Shown one piece after another: positions 9,231 to 19,260 of a DNA stretch of 64,000 nt. Position numbers and translations under genes: made by a program. Location of the stretch: positions 16,783,776 to 16,847,775 of the forward strand of contig NC_047072.1 in NCBI RefSeq assembly GCF_902459465.1, written 5' to 3'. Each line of letters begins with the position of its first letter. Position 1 is the first letter of the stretch. This DNA comes from Asterias rubens (Eukaryota > Echinodermata > Asteroidea > Forcipulatida > Asteriidae). Below the pieces are notes generated by a model. The model was not told where the DNA came from and ran no database searches. It worked only from the letters and a program-made list of their open reading frames with translations.

Positions 9231-12200
9231 AGAAAACAAAATGGTGAGTACCTTTTGACTTTCGTGCTCAGGTGAGGTTTGCAGTAGCACAATGTGGAAA
9301 TCTTGTTTAGGTACTGTTAGTTCTTAGAAGAACTCCCTGAAAACAATAAGAGAATACTGATCGAAACGTTGAGTTGTAAAGTTGTTGTTAGTCTCCTCCG
9401 AACCAGCACTAAACACGGAGGTAGACTCAATGCACCGAATGACATTCCCCCTTTTTTATGCAAGTCGCCAGACACACAAGGCCTGAAGGCCACTTCAAGG
9501 TGTGGGCTACAAACAGAAATCCAGAGGCAGTTTCCACCTACTCCTATAGGCCTATAGGGCTAAAATGGGTTATCCCCCTTTACAGTCCGTACGGATGTAA
9601 GCTTGGGTATCATCAGTACGAAGCCTGGCCGGTAGAGCAGAAAGCACTACCTCCCCAATTTTACGTGGCAAGTGTCACGACTGGGATTCGAACCAACACT
9701 CTGCTGATCAAACACCAGAGCTTGAATCCGGTGCTCGTTAACCGCTCGGCAATGACACAAGAGATTTACGCACAAGATGCTACCGCAATCCTGACCTGAT
9801 TAAACTCCCACCATGCAAAGTTATCAATCATATTTATTGATGCTAATGTTCAGAGTAATGTGTATTCAATTATTATTCGAAAACAACAAGGGCCCAATTT
9901 CATAGAAATGCTTAAAGGCACTGAACACGTTTGGTCATTGTCAAAGACGAGATTTCTCACTTGGTGTATCCCAACATTTCGGCTCAATTGGTCATAGACT
10001 TTGCAAGAGAATAATGAAAGAAAAAACCTTCCTTTCTACATTACTTTGTGTGCTTTAAGATGCATATTAATAAAAGGCTTTAGCTGAAGTTGTTTATTGT
10101 TTGAGTGAGAAATACCCTCTTTCTTAAAAACTACGTTACTTCAGAGGGAGCAATGTTTAATAATATCAAAAGCTCTCCATTACTCGTTACCAAGTAAGTT
10201 GTTATGCTTACATGTATTACCAAAATTGCCCAGTGCCTTAAAACACCTGAACATGTGTTATAACCAATAGCCTGCGTACCAGCTTATGAACATCCAGTTT
10301 GTATTTTGAGGTGCTTTGTAATGAATTATGTGTTTGTGTATCATAATGTCGTTGGTTGGTTTCAGTGCTTATGTTATCCCCGTGCATTATAGAAAGTTCT
10401 TTTTGATAAAGCAATGTTTTCAATTGAAATTATTTAACTAAATGGTGTCTGCTTTTTGTCATGTCTGTTTTCTTTTTTTAACCATTTAGTATTTTATCTG
10501 GTATTCGTATTCTCATTCGATTATTGATAAGCAATTCGATTTGATAGGAAAATCTACTTGTGTAACTTAAGCTTTTAGTGCAAAGATAGTGAACACTATT
10601 GGTAATTGTCAAAGACCAGTCTTCTCACTTTATACCTTCAACCTCTTATTTTATACCATCAACCTCTCCCCATTACTCGTCACCAAGATAAGGTTTTATG
10701 CTAATAATTATGCGAGTAATTACCAATAGTGTCCACTGCCTTTAAGCTTTCAGTGCAATTTAGAGTTAACCCTGCTATGATAAGATGTATCATCATACGT
10801 TGCGTTTTCTTTCGAACAAAATGCTGAAAAAACTTCTAAAATAATATATTAATAATATTATTATCCATTTTGTTTTATTCGTATGCAGACAATTTGTTGT
10901 GAAATACAAATTATCCAAAAACCTTTAAAGGAAAACGGGACACTATTGGTAATACTACTCAAAATAACTAGTAGCATAAAACCTCACTTGGTTACGAGTA
11001 ATGGGGAGAGGTTGATAAGTATAAAACATTGTTAGAAACGGCTTCCTCTGAAGTAACGTAGTTTTCGAGTTAGAAGTAATTTTCCACGAACTTTGTTTCG
11101 AGACCTCAGAATTAGATTTTGCGTTCTCAAAATCAAGCACCTGAAAGCACACGACTTCGTATGACCATAGTGACATGGATGTTTTTTCTTTTCATTATCT
11201 CGCAACTTCGATGACCAATTGAGTTCAAATTTTTCACAGGTTTGTTACTTTGTGCATATAATTTATGTTGAGATACACCAAGTGAGCAGACTGGTCTTAA
11301 ACAAAAACATATTAAATCGTCTGCGACATTTTTTGGCTACTTGCCAATAATAATTGGAAAAAAAAAAAAAAATGATTGAGCAACAGTGTGACCTAAGGGA
11401 AAGTACCAATGTGTTTGTGCCATTGAACCTTGGTCGTTTGGGTTTTATGAGGCCCGGGAAAATAATAAAGAACAATAGGTGTTTTTCTTAAACCTAGTCT
11501 GTGAATATAGTTCAATGACAGGTTTGTTACTTTGTGCATATAATTCATGTTGAGATACACCAAGTGAGCAGACTGGTCTTAAACAAAAACATACAAATTG
11601 TCTGCGACATTTTTTGGCTACTTGCCCACAAACATTGAACCTTGGTCGTTTGGATTTATGAGGCCCGGGAAAATAATAGAAAACAATAGGTGTTTTTCTC
11701 AAACCTAGTTTGTGAATATAGTTCAATGACTTAAAATGCCCACCCACAATTTTTGGCGTACAGTTTTGGCGTAAACAATTTAAGTTGGTGCTTTGTCCCT
11801 GAATGCAACAATATTGCCCAATAAACGGAAAATCAACAGTAACAAGTCAATAGGAATCAAAGATGGCAGATTCCATTGTCCAAAAAAAAGCACATTGTTG
11901 CTTGGTTTAATCAGATAGCTACACAAAACCGTCTTGTAACACGTTTATAAATATTATTCGTATTAGGATCAGTTTCTATAATAAGGGAATAACAGGGTAG
12001 CGACGAGTTCTTTGACGGCCGTTTAAAACCGGCAGGGTCGTTGCCGTGTCGGCTCGGGCCTTTATCACACGGCAACGACAGTTAGTATACAGTTAGTATA
12101 CATTATAAAGAGTCTGTTTTTAAAACTTAACACATCGTTCCGTCTCGGTGTCAAAGCGCATGTTGTTGTCTAGTTACTTATAATTAATATGTTTCTTTTC

Positions 12201-15200
12201 TCTTTCTTATTCTCATTTCAAGAATACTTCGAGAAAAAAAAACAGAAGACTGAGAGGTACGAAAACTTAAATTATATTCTTATCTTCCATAGCAATATCA
12301 TTTTGAAATATATGATGTGTGTTTTTGAAAGCGTTTGAGTGCAATCTCGTTGGCAGGGGTAAACTTTTACACATCTATAACGGTCTGGGTGTTTATTGAA
12401 TGATACAAAAATAAAACATTGAATGTCAACTTCACGAACAATCAAGATTTAACTTACAGATCTGTTGTCAATATTGCAACACTGTATAATATCGATAACA
12501 CATAAGTTAAATCTGATGTATTGTTTTTGCTCGGCAGTTGAGTCTAATTGACATAAATCAATATTTTGTAGCTCTTTGCCCAATTAATTTCCATTACTCT
12601 TATACCAATGACTTGCTCATAACTAACTCATAAAATAATTTTTAATTTTTCGCTACAGCAGTCAACGTAAAGACTATAGTATCAGATGATGTTCCTCCTA
12701 TGACTGAACCAATTATGTGTCTATCGAATTGTTCGAATTCTATTATCCAAGTTATTCTACCAAGCAGTGAATCACAGCACGGTAAGTATTTAAGCTAGGA
12801 GGTTACCGCTTAGACACCTTTGGTGTATCCCAACATGTTCGTTATACCAAGTAAGTTGTTAGCTACTTTGAGGACTAACACACGTCCACACATTGGTTTT
12901 ACTTTGAGGACTAACACACGTCCACACAGTGGTCTTTCCCCAGAACAAAGGAGTGTCCACGTGACTGCATCACAGAGGTAGTGCTTTACTGGGTTTCGCT
13001 TGTGAGGTCTTTTTAATAATGGAACAACGTACCCAACCATTTTGTGTGTCATACTAAACTCTAATCATAGTTTATTCTTTTTATGTAAAACGAATCGTTG
13101 TGTTTCTTTGATGTGAATCCTGTATTGTATACACTTTGTTTTATCTTTGCAGTGAAAAAGAAAACAGATGAAACTTTAACAGATGAAGTACCACACAGTA
13201 TCCATATTGAGACATTTAGCATGTCCAATTGTCAAAAATGTGCAGTTCACATTGGTTCCTCTATCGGCAATGAATATAATGGTAAGTGGCAAATTTAAAA
13301 CAAAGTGCAAACTAAACATTCCAGTTGTGTATCAATGTACGACATGCACAAGTCTAATGTTGCTGTAAGGTGACGTCACTTAGCCCCGCCCCCCCTCCAT
13401 TGCCGCCATGTTTGAGGGTACGTGAAAGTGACAACTCACATGTAATCAGCAGTAATAGTCTATTAATTTTCACTTTCCTCTCCGTTGATGCTTGGACGCG
13501 CGATATGCAAGTGTGTTTCGTGCAACCGTGTGGACCCCCCATTGGCCTTTTTGTTCATACTTTTTTTGCAACAGCTCCCTTTGGTTTTGAACACGTTTTT
13601 CAACCGTGGATACAGCCTAATTTGTTGAGCGTGTATGTCCTACTCACTCACGCACCACCGCCACACTACAAACTATGTACATTTCTTAAAGTAAAATCTT
13701 TTAAATCAACCTCCTCCAGCCCATGTTAATTTATCATTATAGGGAATTACTATGTCTGTCTACATGGACAGATATCCATGACACGGTTGTCACAGAAAAG
13801 ACACAAAAAGACGATAAGAATATTTTGACTAGTTTTACTAAACGTTATTTTGGCCGGGTGCTTTGAATCAAGTGAGTTTTTTTTATGGGGATTTTTTTGA
13901 TGGGGATTTTCTACTTTTTTTTGTGGGGGGGGGGGGGGTTCTCCCTCTTTTTCCCGTTTTTTGCTGAGTTCAGCAATATTATTTCTTATCTATAATATTC
14001 CTTCTTTTTGTATTCAGTTAACAATACAGGCTTAATGAAGTTCGATCTATCTGGTGATTCAAGTATGAAAACAACAACAAACAGACGTTGTAAGTAGCAG
14101 TTGTCTTTCATTCTTAAGTAATATTTATTTTACATGCTACAAATTTATGTCTCTTGGACATTTCTACAAAATACCTTTAAGAAATTTGTTTAACTGCTCG
14201 ATAGCAACGGCAATGCGTGCACGTTTTCCAGAACACTACAATGCAACCAGCATCATGCCAATTATTAGTTATGAATTAGTGATAATCTTTAATAAGCTGT
14301 CATCATTTTTAACAACATTTAACTATAGTTGAAAGAATATTCATTCAGGTTTTAACCCATCCTAAATACCGATGTGTGTTAGCACTGTATACTCAGTACA
14401 TCCTGAGTTCTGTGGAAAAAAAATCACATTCATATTATTCGGGTGGGATTCGAACCCACGACCTTTGACATTCTAGAGCAGTGTCAAACCATCTAGACCA
14501 ACGAGATAGATAGAAGGAGTTCGAATCCAATGTAAAACAAAACTAAATGAATAACATTTAACTATTTCTGAAAAGTGCCTGATTTCGTCGTGGGGTGATG
14601 CATTTACTGCATTTCTCTAAAGTTTGATATGACGCTTGATTAAAATAATGTTGAACTTCTCTTTTGTTTATACAGTCAAGTTGTTATTGATGTCAAGCTG
14701 GAGCAGAGACCACGTTCGATGCTGGATCATGAATATTAATCTACCAAGTTATGTAGCAAATCAATTTTACCAAGAACATGTCAATGGTCTTATGTTAAAG
14801 ATGTACAAGAAAAAGCATTTAAAAAGGGATTTCCATTTGTACACGTCAAATTGGCGTCTTATTTTATATCTGAGAAAAAAATGGTTGAAAATAGAAAAAG
14901 TTCCTCAAATAACAAGTTTGTATTCACGTTCAGAAAACATTTCGGTACCTGCGTCTTTTACTTATGACATGGTTATAGCTAATGACAATATCAAAGACAT
15001 AATATTACATTTAAACTCAAAGTTGAGGTCATTTCAAGATTCATTTACGGAATTTAATATTTCAGAATTAAATTATTTGCATCGCGGTGATTTACGTGTT
15101 ACGTCAAAAAACTTTGAATCAGAATTCGTTGAAATATTGAACACGGGAAAAAACAACTTAATAGTCGGCTTTATAAATGTAACACAGTGTACTTTATGTG

Positions 15201-15457
15201 ACAACTTTATAGAACAATTGAGTGAAATGTTGAGAAAAGTTCAAGATACTAATCTAAAGAGTTTTATACTTGGCGAATTCAATTTGCATAACAGTTCGAG
15301 AAAGTTGCTTCTTTATGAGAAAAATGTCATAGGTGCTCTGACAGATAATTTGTTTTTCCGACTAAGAACTGAAAGTGTTTTCATAGGAACCTCAATTCTA
15401 TTTGATGAAGTTATAACAAATGACACGCGTGTGTTTAGTTACGATCATGGAAGTTAA
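9222..15457 (+). CDS. SAM-domain protein with LINE-endonuclease-like C-terminus, six exons
   Basis: Coding exons: 9241-9243, 12223-12256, 12659-12781, 13153-13281, 14018-14089 and 14676-15457 (stop TAA). All junctions are GT-AG and the reading frame stays open for 380 residues. Residues 1-12 are a basic leader. Residues 13-53 and 54-96 are two related exon modules; each has SNC, four residues, then a tetrad (IQVI at 42-45; VHIG at 85-88) reminiscent of the RHIM core. Residues 97-120 are Ser/Thr-rich. Residues 128-190 form a SAM domain (WSRDHVRCWI, LPSYV, VNGLMLKM). From about 220 to the end the sequence parallels the AP-type endonuclease of LINE ORF2: IVGFINV, a long helix, ILGEFNL where active enzymes have GDFN, then a SILFDEVITN segment. 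Catalytic residues are altered and the SDH motif is absent, so activity is unlikely. AATAAA at 15474-15479 is a good poly(A) signal. A binding or signalling role is a guess. Confidence 0.72.
9241..9243 (+). CDS. SAM gene coding exon 1: start codon only
   Basis: The coding part of exon 1 is just ATG, followed at once by a strong donor (ATG|GTGAGT). The context ACAAAATGG is good for initiation. The 5' UTR is about 20 nt. Confidence 0.6.
9451..9759 (-). mobile_element. tRNA-Leu-like SINE, reverse
   Basis: In reverse, a tRNA-like head (A-box GAGYGGTTAA, B-box GTTCGAATCCC) ends the copy at 9759. A body with CGGCCAGGCTTCG and GATACCCAAGC follows, then a short A-rich tail (CATAAAAAAG). It matches the + copy at 34140-34450 along its length. 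Confidence 0.8.
9912..10241 (-). mobile_element. Family-A MITE, reverse, diverged
   Basis: The ends TTAAAGGCACTGAACACG and its inverted partner GCCCAGTGCCTTAA are recognisable. The interior has AGAGGGAGCAATG and CTCGTTACCAAGTAAG landmarks and is shorter than the reference. Confidence 0.7.
10584..10742 (-). mobile_element. Internally deleted family-A MITE with flanking direct repeats
   Basis: Both family termini are present (GAACACTATTGGTAATTGTC ... TACCAATAGTGTCCACTGCC), but about 230 bp of the interior are gone. A 16-bp near-identical direct repeat (TAAGCTTTTAGTGCAA / TAAGCTTTCAGTGCAA) flanks it at 10568-10583 and 10743-10758. Confidence 0.7.
10924..11300 (+). mobile_element. Family-A MITE, right end missing
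   Basis: The left end is present (CCTTTAAAGGAAAACGGGAC). The right end stops at GAGCAGACTGGTCTT, where non-family sequence begins. Confidence 0.7.
11237..11740. repeat. Local tandem duplication (about 280 bp, two diverged units)
   Basis: The block starting GGTTTGTTACTTTGTGCATA at 11239 recurs at 11521. Both units run through GCAGACTGGTCTTAAACAAA, the TTTTTTGGCTACTTGCC motif, GAACCTTGGTCGTTTG and GGTGTTTTTCT. The second lacks about 60 bp. Each unit captured the end of the adjacent MITE. Confidence 0.8.
12223..12256 (+). CDS. SAM gene exon 2 (34 nt)
   Basis: The acceptor is TTCTCATTTCAAG and the donor GAG|GTACGA. It codes for NTSRKKNRRLR, a basic peptide that could be a nuclear or nucleolar signal. 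It ends in phase 1. Confidence 0.6.
12659..12781 (+). CDS. SAM gene exon 3 (RHIM-like module 1)
   Basis: 123 nt, phase 1 at both ends, acceptor CGCTACAG and donor CACG|GTAAGT. The acceptor is a NAGNAG (CAGCAG), so one Ala may be optional. It codes for residues 13-53 with an SNC...IIQVI core. Confidence 0.7.
13153..13281 (+). CDS. SAM gene exon 4 (RHIM-like module 2)
   Basis: 129 nt, phase 1 at both ends, acceptor TATCTTTGCAG and donor AATG|GTAAGT. It aligns with exon 3 on DxVP...SNC-x4-(V/I)(H/Q)(I/V), which suggests an exon duplication. Confidence 0.72.
13282..14017 (+). other. Intron 4 of the SAM gene
   Basis: It contains GC-richer sequence (13370-13560, with CCGCCCCCCCTCCATTGCCG, possibly part of a MITE) and poly-T and poly-G tracts near 13876-13940. 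No additional exon is seen. Confidence 0.5.
14018..14089 (+). CDS. SAM gene exon 5 (72 nt linker)
   Basis: Acceptor TTTTTGTATTCAG and donor CGTT|GTAAGT, phase 1 at both ends. It codes for a Ser/Thr/Asn-rich linker (residues 97-120). Confidence 0.65.
14439..14521 (-). repeat. tRNA-derived SINE head, reverse
   Basis: GGGATTCGAACCC (a reversed B box) is followed by TTTGACATTCTAGAGCAGTG and a reversed A-box region. It lies in intron 5 of the SAM gene. It lacks a proper acceptor stem and is not a functional tRNA. Confidence 0.65.
14676..15457 (+). CDS. SAM gene exon 6: SAM domain plus LINE-EN-like domain
   Basis: Acceptor TTTTGTTTATACAG. It codes for 260 residues and a TAA stop. A SAM domain is followed directly by a region resembling LINE endonuclease, with no intron between them. 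The exon has only AT-biased codons and no in-frame stop for 780 nt, which argues against neutral decay. Confidence 0.82.
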
Positions 15458-15473
15458 CATTAAAAACGAAAAA

Positions 15474-15479
15474 AATAAA
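15474..15479 (+). terminator. Poly(A) signal AATAAA of the SAM gene
   Basis: The hexamer is 17 nt after the stop codon, in an A-rich stretch. A 3' UTR of only about 40 nt is implied. Confidence 0.6.
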
Positions 15480-15599
15480 CATTGTGAAGATACTGCAGGT
15501 ACATTATGAAAAGCAAACGGAAGTGTAACGTGGATTTTAGAATTTTAAATTTGAATTTAGACTAATGTTAATTCAGACCAAAGCTACGAAAACCAATAA

Positions 15600-15955
15600 C
15601 TTTTGATTTAAACATCTTTCGTCGTAGCAAGGTTGACTCAGCCTTACATCCTTTCGGGGTAGTTAAAATGAGTACCATTCCAAATTTGGATTGGAGTGGG
15701 CAAAACAGAAAATATATGGACTTTTTATATGGAAACTAACAGGCAATATGTGATACATTAAATAAAAAGCTACACAAGAGGCAACATTGTTTTGTTTTGT
15801 GGCAAGGTCAACTCAGCCTTACATCCTTTCGGGGTAGTTAAAATGAGTACCATTCCAAATTTGGGATGGGCAAACAAGAAGATATTTTTGGATCGTAGAG
15901 TTTTTGTGATGAAGATGACAATGTTTTTTTAATTGAATTGAATTGAATTGAATAG
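15600..15955 (+). repeat. Duplicated SINE-tail block and GAATT microsatellite
   Basis: The block CTCAGCCTTACATCCTTTCG followed by GGGGTAGTTAAAATGAGTAC occurs at about 15635-15696 and again at 15811-15871. It resembles the conserved 3' tail of many invertebrate SINEs. An (AATTG)n run lies at about 15932-15952. Confidence 0.65.
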
Positions 15956-16237
15956 TTGAAGTCGATTATATAATCATACATTATTAAGCGGATGAGTCCG
16001 TCCATTTCCGAAATTGGCAGTCGCTAACTGTGACTGTGACAGGTCTATTTTGAAAACAAAACGAAAGAACAAACCTTGGAGTTGATAATGATACGTTGTG
16101 AGATTTGCATTGAGCAGTCTTTTCTTCAAAGAATGTGCAAAATGTTGTGTAGTCATTATTCAATAAAGAGAGTGAAAGACAAGTATTTTGATTACTGGTT
16201 TCACGTTATTATTACCTTTTAAGTAACTCACACAGTT

Positions 16238-16330
16238 TGAAGATATTGATAGTAGAAAGCTTCCCTTAATAAAATATTACTTCCTGAAGTGCTGTAGTTT
16301 TTGAGAAATGAGTAAGTCCAACCATCCTTG
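16238..16330 (+). repeat. Fragment of the inverted-repeat element seen at 54231-54463
   Basis: It shares CAGTTTGAAGAT, then GATAGTAGAAAGCTTCCCT, then GTGCTGTAGTTTTTGAGAAA with the arms of the long inverted repeat at 54 kb. Only one arm is present. Confidence 0.7.
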
Positions 16331-16770
16331 AACGGATGCATTGAAAGTCTCCCATTGCCTTTGTTCATTATGGCCGTTTCGAAACCACGGCTCAGCCCGG
16401 TCAGTGTGTAGGCCCCTATTGATCGTGCAGTAAGGTCGTCTCCTCGTGTACAAATCAAAACATGAAAACATGCAAACATAAAATAACCAGGAAATGCGTG
16501 TTTCTCAGTATATCACTCTAAAACATACCTTGATATCGTCGGCCAGCCTCTGTTGAACAGCCACATTGAAACCAAGCACGTGGATGGGCTTAAAGGAGAC
16601 ATTTTGCCTGAAGTTTACAGATAAAAATACACCGTGATCAACGTCAAAAATCCCCGCCATTACAAAACTGAACTACATAGGGCGTACTCCATAAAACAAA
16701 AAACGGGTGACCGGGGGGCGGGGGGGGGGGGGCGGTGCACACGTGGCGGACGAGTCAAACTACCTCTACT

Positions 16771-16939
16771 TCCTTTTTGAAACCACGGCTTCGGCTCCAG
16801 ACTCGGCTCAGGCTAGCTTGGCCCCGCGGTTATTTTGACAATATTGCGCATGCTTTGCGTGTACGTGTTCAGGGCTTCAGACAAGAGGACGGAGCCTAAA
16901 ACCGAATCCAAAGCCGAAGCCGTGGTTTTGAAAAGGGCC
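16771..16939. mobile_element. TIR MITE with CCGAAGCCGTGGTTT ends
   Basis: The left end TTTTTGAAACCACGGCTTCGG is inverted at the right (CCGAAGCCGTGGTTTTGAAA). The interior is GGCTCAGGCTAGCTTGGCCC and GAGGACGGAGCCTAAA. A second copy at 46771-47073 is split by another element. Confidence 0.75.
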
Positions 16940-17296
16940 ATCCAATTCAGACATTTGTGACGGTAAAAATGGACTGTTTCCGGAATTAGGTATACAAATA
17001 ATTATTGAATCTCTTAATGGTTTAGTTTGAGCCTCAATTTTAACTACAAATTTGAAAAAAGACGTCCCAACATGTGAAACTTCTCGTTGCCTCAAAGGGG
17101 CGACCCTCATGGCTATAATTTTGAAAAATAAATCATACTTTTTTGATTGCATGGCTATTTATTTCGTAATAAACACTAACAAAAAGCTAGTGGCCTCACA
17201 TTAATTTCTTTTTTTTTCACCGTAATAATAGCAAACTTGCCTCATTTAATCGCTAAACCAAAAAAAAAAAGAAATGCATTATAGCCAATTATTTAA

Positions 17297-17660
17297 TTAA
17301 AGATGCTATGTCAGATTTTTGGCCCCAAACATTAAAACATAGATTTATTTGAGTGAATGGTATTTCAAAGAGTATCAACGAAAACAAGTTTAACTTTTAC
17401 TTTTAATGGTCAGGAACCATGACAAAAATTTAAAACGTTTCTTATAAAACACATAAGAATTGGTCACGTGATATATTGTCGGGATCCCGTCAAAAACTAA
17501 TTTTGAGCACTTTATTTCACTGCTACTAACAATTGGACTTTTTCGAGCAATGGCTCAAATGAAAGCTTGTAACTTTCTCGACCCCCATCAAAATACCTAT
17601 TGCATTTAAAATAAAAAAAATTGGGTCAAATCGGCCAAAAATCTGACATAGCATCTTTAA
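17297..17660. mobile_element. TIR element with 28-bp perfect inverted ends and TTAA flanks
   Basis: Within TTAA at both sides the ends are AGATGCTATGTCAGATTTTT and its exact complement, extending through GGCC. The 364-bp AT-rich interior has no ORF. TTAA duplications are known for piggyBac- and Kolobok-type transposases; the mobilising family is not determined. Confidence 0.8.
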
Positions 17661-17791
17661 CCGTTTTGTGCAGTTTGTGCCCATTATTTAATAAGGGTAT
17701 AAGGCTGATCAGTGTCTACTTTCATGAAGCTGCTAATTTTGCCTAGAAATGTGTACAAGGCTTTTAAATCAAATGCTCTAAAAGCACACAG

Positions 17792-18160
17792 CTTAAGACA
17801 CTGGGCACTATTGGTAACTGTCAAAGACCAGTCTTCTCAATTGGTGTATCTCAACATATGCATAAAATAACGAACCTAATGAAAATTTAAGCTCAATCGG
17901 CCATCGAAGTGGCGAGATAATAATGAAAGAAAAAACTCCTTGTCTAACACTGTTGTGTGCTTTCAGATGCTTGATTTCGAGACCTCAAATTCTAAATCTG
18001 AGGTATCGAAATCAAATTCGTCTCGAAAACTATTATACTTCAGAGGGAGCCATTTCTTACAATGTGTTTTACTACCAACAGCTCCCATTACTCGAATATC
18101 AAGTAAGGTTTATGCTAATAATTATTTTGAGTAATTACCAATAGTGCCCACTGCCTTTAA
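17792..18160 (-). mobile_element. Family-A MITE, reverse, near full length
   Basis: It begins TTAAGACACTGGGCACTATT and ends AGTGCCCACTGCCTTTAA. The interior matches the reverse of the 3806-4196 copy, including the GATTTCGAGACCTCA hairpin. Confidence 0.8.
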
Positions 18161-18700
18161 TAACTGATTTGTCCAAAACAGAAATTCAAATAACTTGAAA
18201 ACTAACTCATAACCATATTTTTCAAGTTTGTATTCCTTTTTAATACAAAGCACAGATACAATCTTTAAGTGCTTTTATTCATGTTTATCATACCCTAGTA
18301 TTTAATTAACAAGTTTAATTAAGACATTTCAAAGCTTACATTCAGATTATTATTCAGTTAATTTCATCAGATGTGCAAACATTCAGTAAATATGAACACA
18401 ATCCTGACCTTATATACCAACATTTTTATTGTAATTTTGTTTAAGTTGATTTCTCTGTGGTGTTTTAGTACATCAATACACTACAAAATCAAAACAACTT
18501 TGCTTACTGCTGTATAACCAAGTCCATTTTCCTTTTTTTTTGTCAAGAGACATTTGAACAATTATTTTGTCCTACGCAACAAAATACCCACTGGCAACAC
18601 TTGTTTTTTTCCTCCTCGCTATTTTTTTTCTTCTGAAGTACAACAGTTAAGAAAATTTACCTGACGCGTCTTAAATATATTGCAGATTGAACTTTCTCAT

Positions 18701-19260
18701 GGTATTATACCAGTTAGAGTTTGATTCACATGAAGCAAGCTAGATCAAGGGACTATAAGATGATTATAGACCTTTATCATGGTATTATACCAGTTGGAGT
18801 TTGATTCACATGAAGCAAGCTAGATCAAGGGACTATAAGATGACTATAGACCTTTCTCATGGTATTATACCAGTTAGAGTTTGATTCACATGAAGCAAGC
18901 TAGATCAAGGGACTATAAGATGACTATAGACCTTTATCATGGTATTATACCAGTTAGAGTTTGATTCACATGAAGCAAGCTAGATCAAGGGACAATAAGA
19001 TGATTATAGAACTTTCTCATGGTATTATACCAGTTGGAGTTTGATTCACATGAAGCAAGCTAGATCAAGGGACTATAAGATGATTCTAGACCTTTATCAT
19101 GGTATTATCCCAGTTAGAGTTTGATTCACATGAAGCAAGCTAGATCAAGGGACTATAAGATGACTATAGACCTTTATCATGGTATTATACCAGTTAGAGT
19201 TTGATTGACATGAAGCAAGCTAGATCAAGGGACTATAAGATGACTATAGACCTTTATCAT
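18701..19260. repeat. 80-bp tandem array, seven units
   Basis: Units start with GGTATTATACCAGTTAGAGT at 18701, 18781, 18861, 18941, 19021, 19101 and 19181 and differ by only a few bases. The end of each unit (TATAGACCTTTATCAT) is the terminus of the TIR element that begins at 19247. A partial unit precedes at about 18688. Confidence 0.97.

Larger units (their letters stand above)
9244..12222 (+). other. Intron 1 of the SAM gene, repeat-filled
   Basis: This 2.98-kb intron holds a reverse Leu-type SINE (9451-9759), family-A MITEs (9912-10241, 10584-10742, 10924-11300), a local tandem duplication (11237-11740) and a small inverted repeat (GTCGTTGCCGTGT at about 12039). No extra exon is recognised. 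Confidence 0.6.

Noticed and set aside
13370-13729. 119-codon ORF in intron 4 of the SAM gene
   Set aside because: Adjacent exons have good splice sites that skip it; no family; includes GC-rich MITE-like sequence.
18701-19260. CRISPR-like array
   Set aside because: Units are contiguous with no unique spacers, and the genome is eukaryotic.
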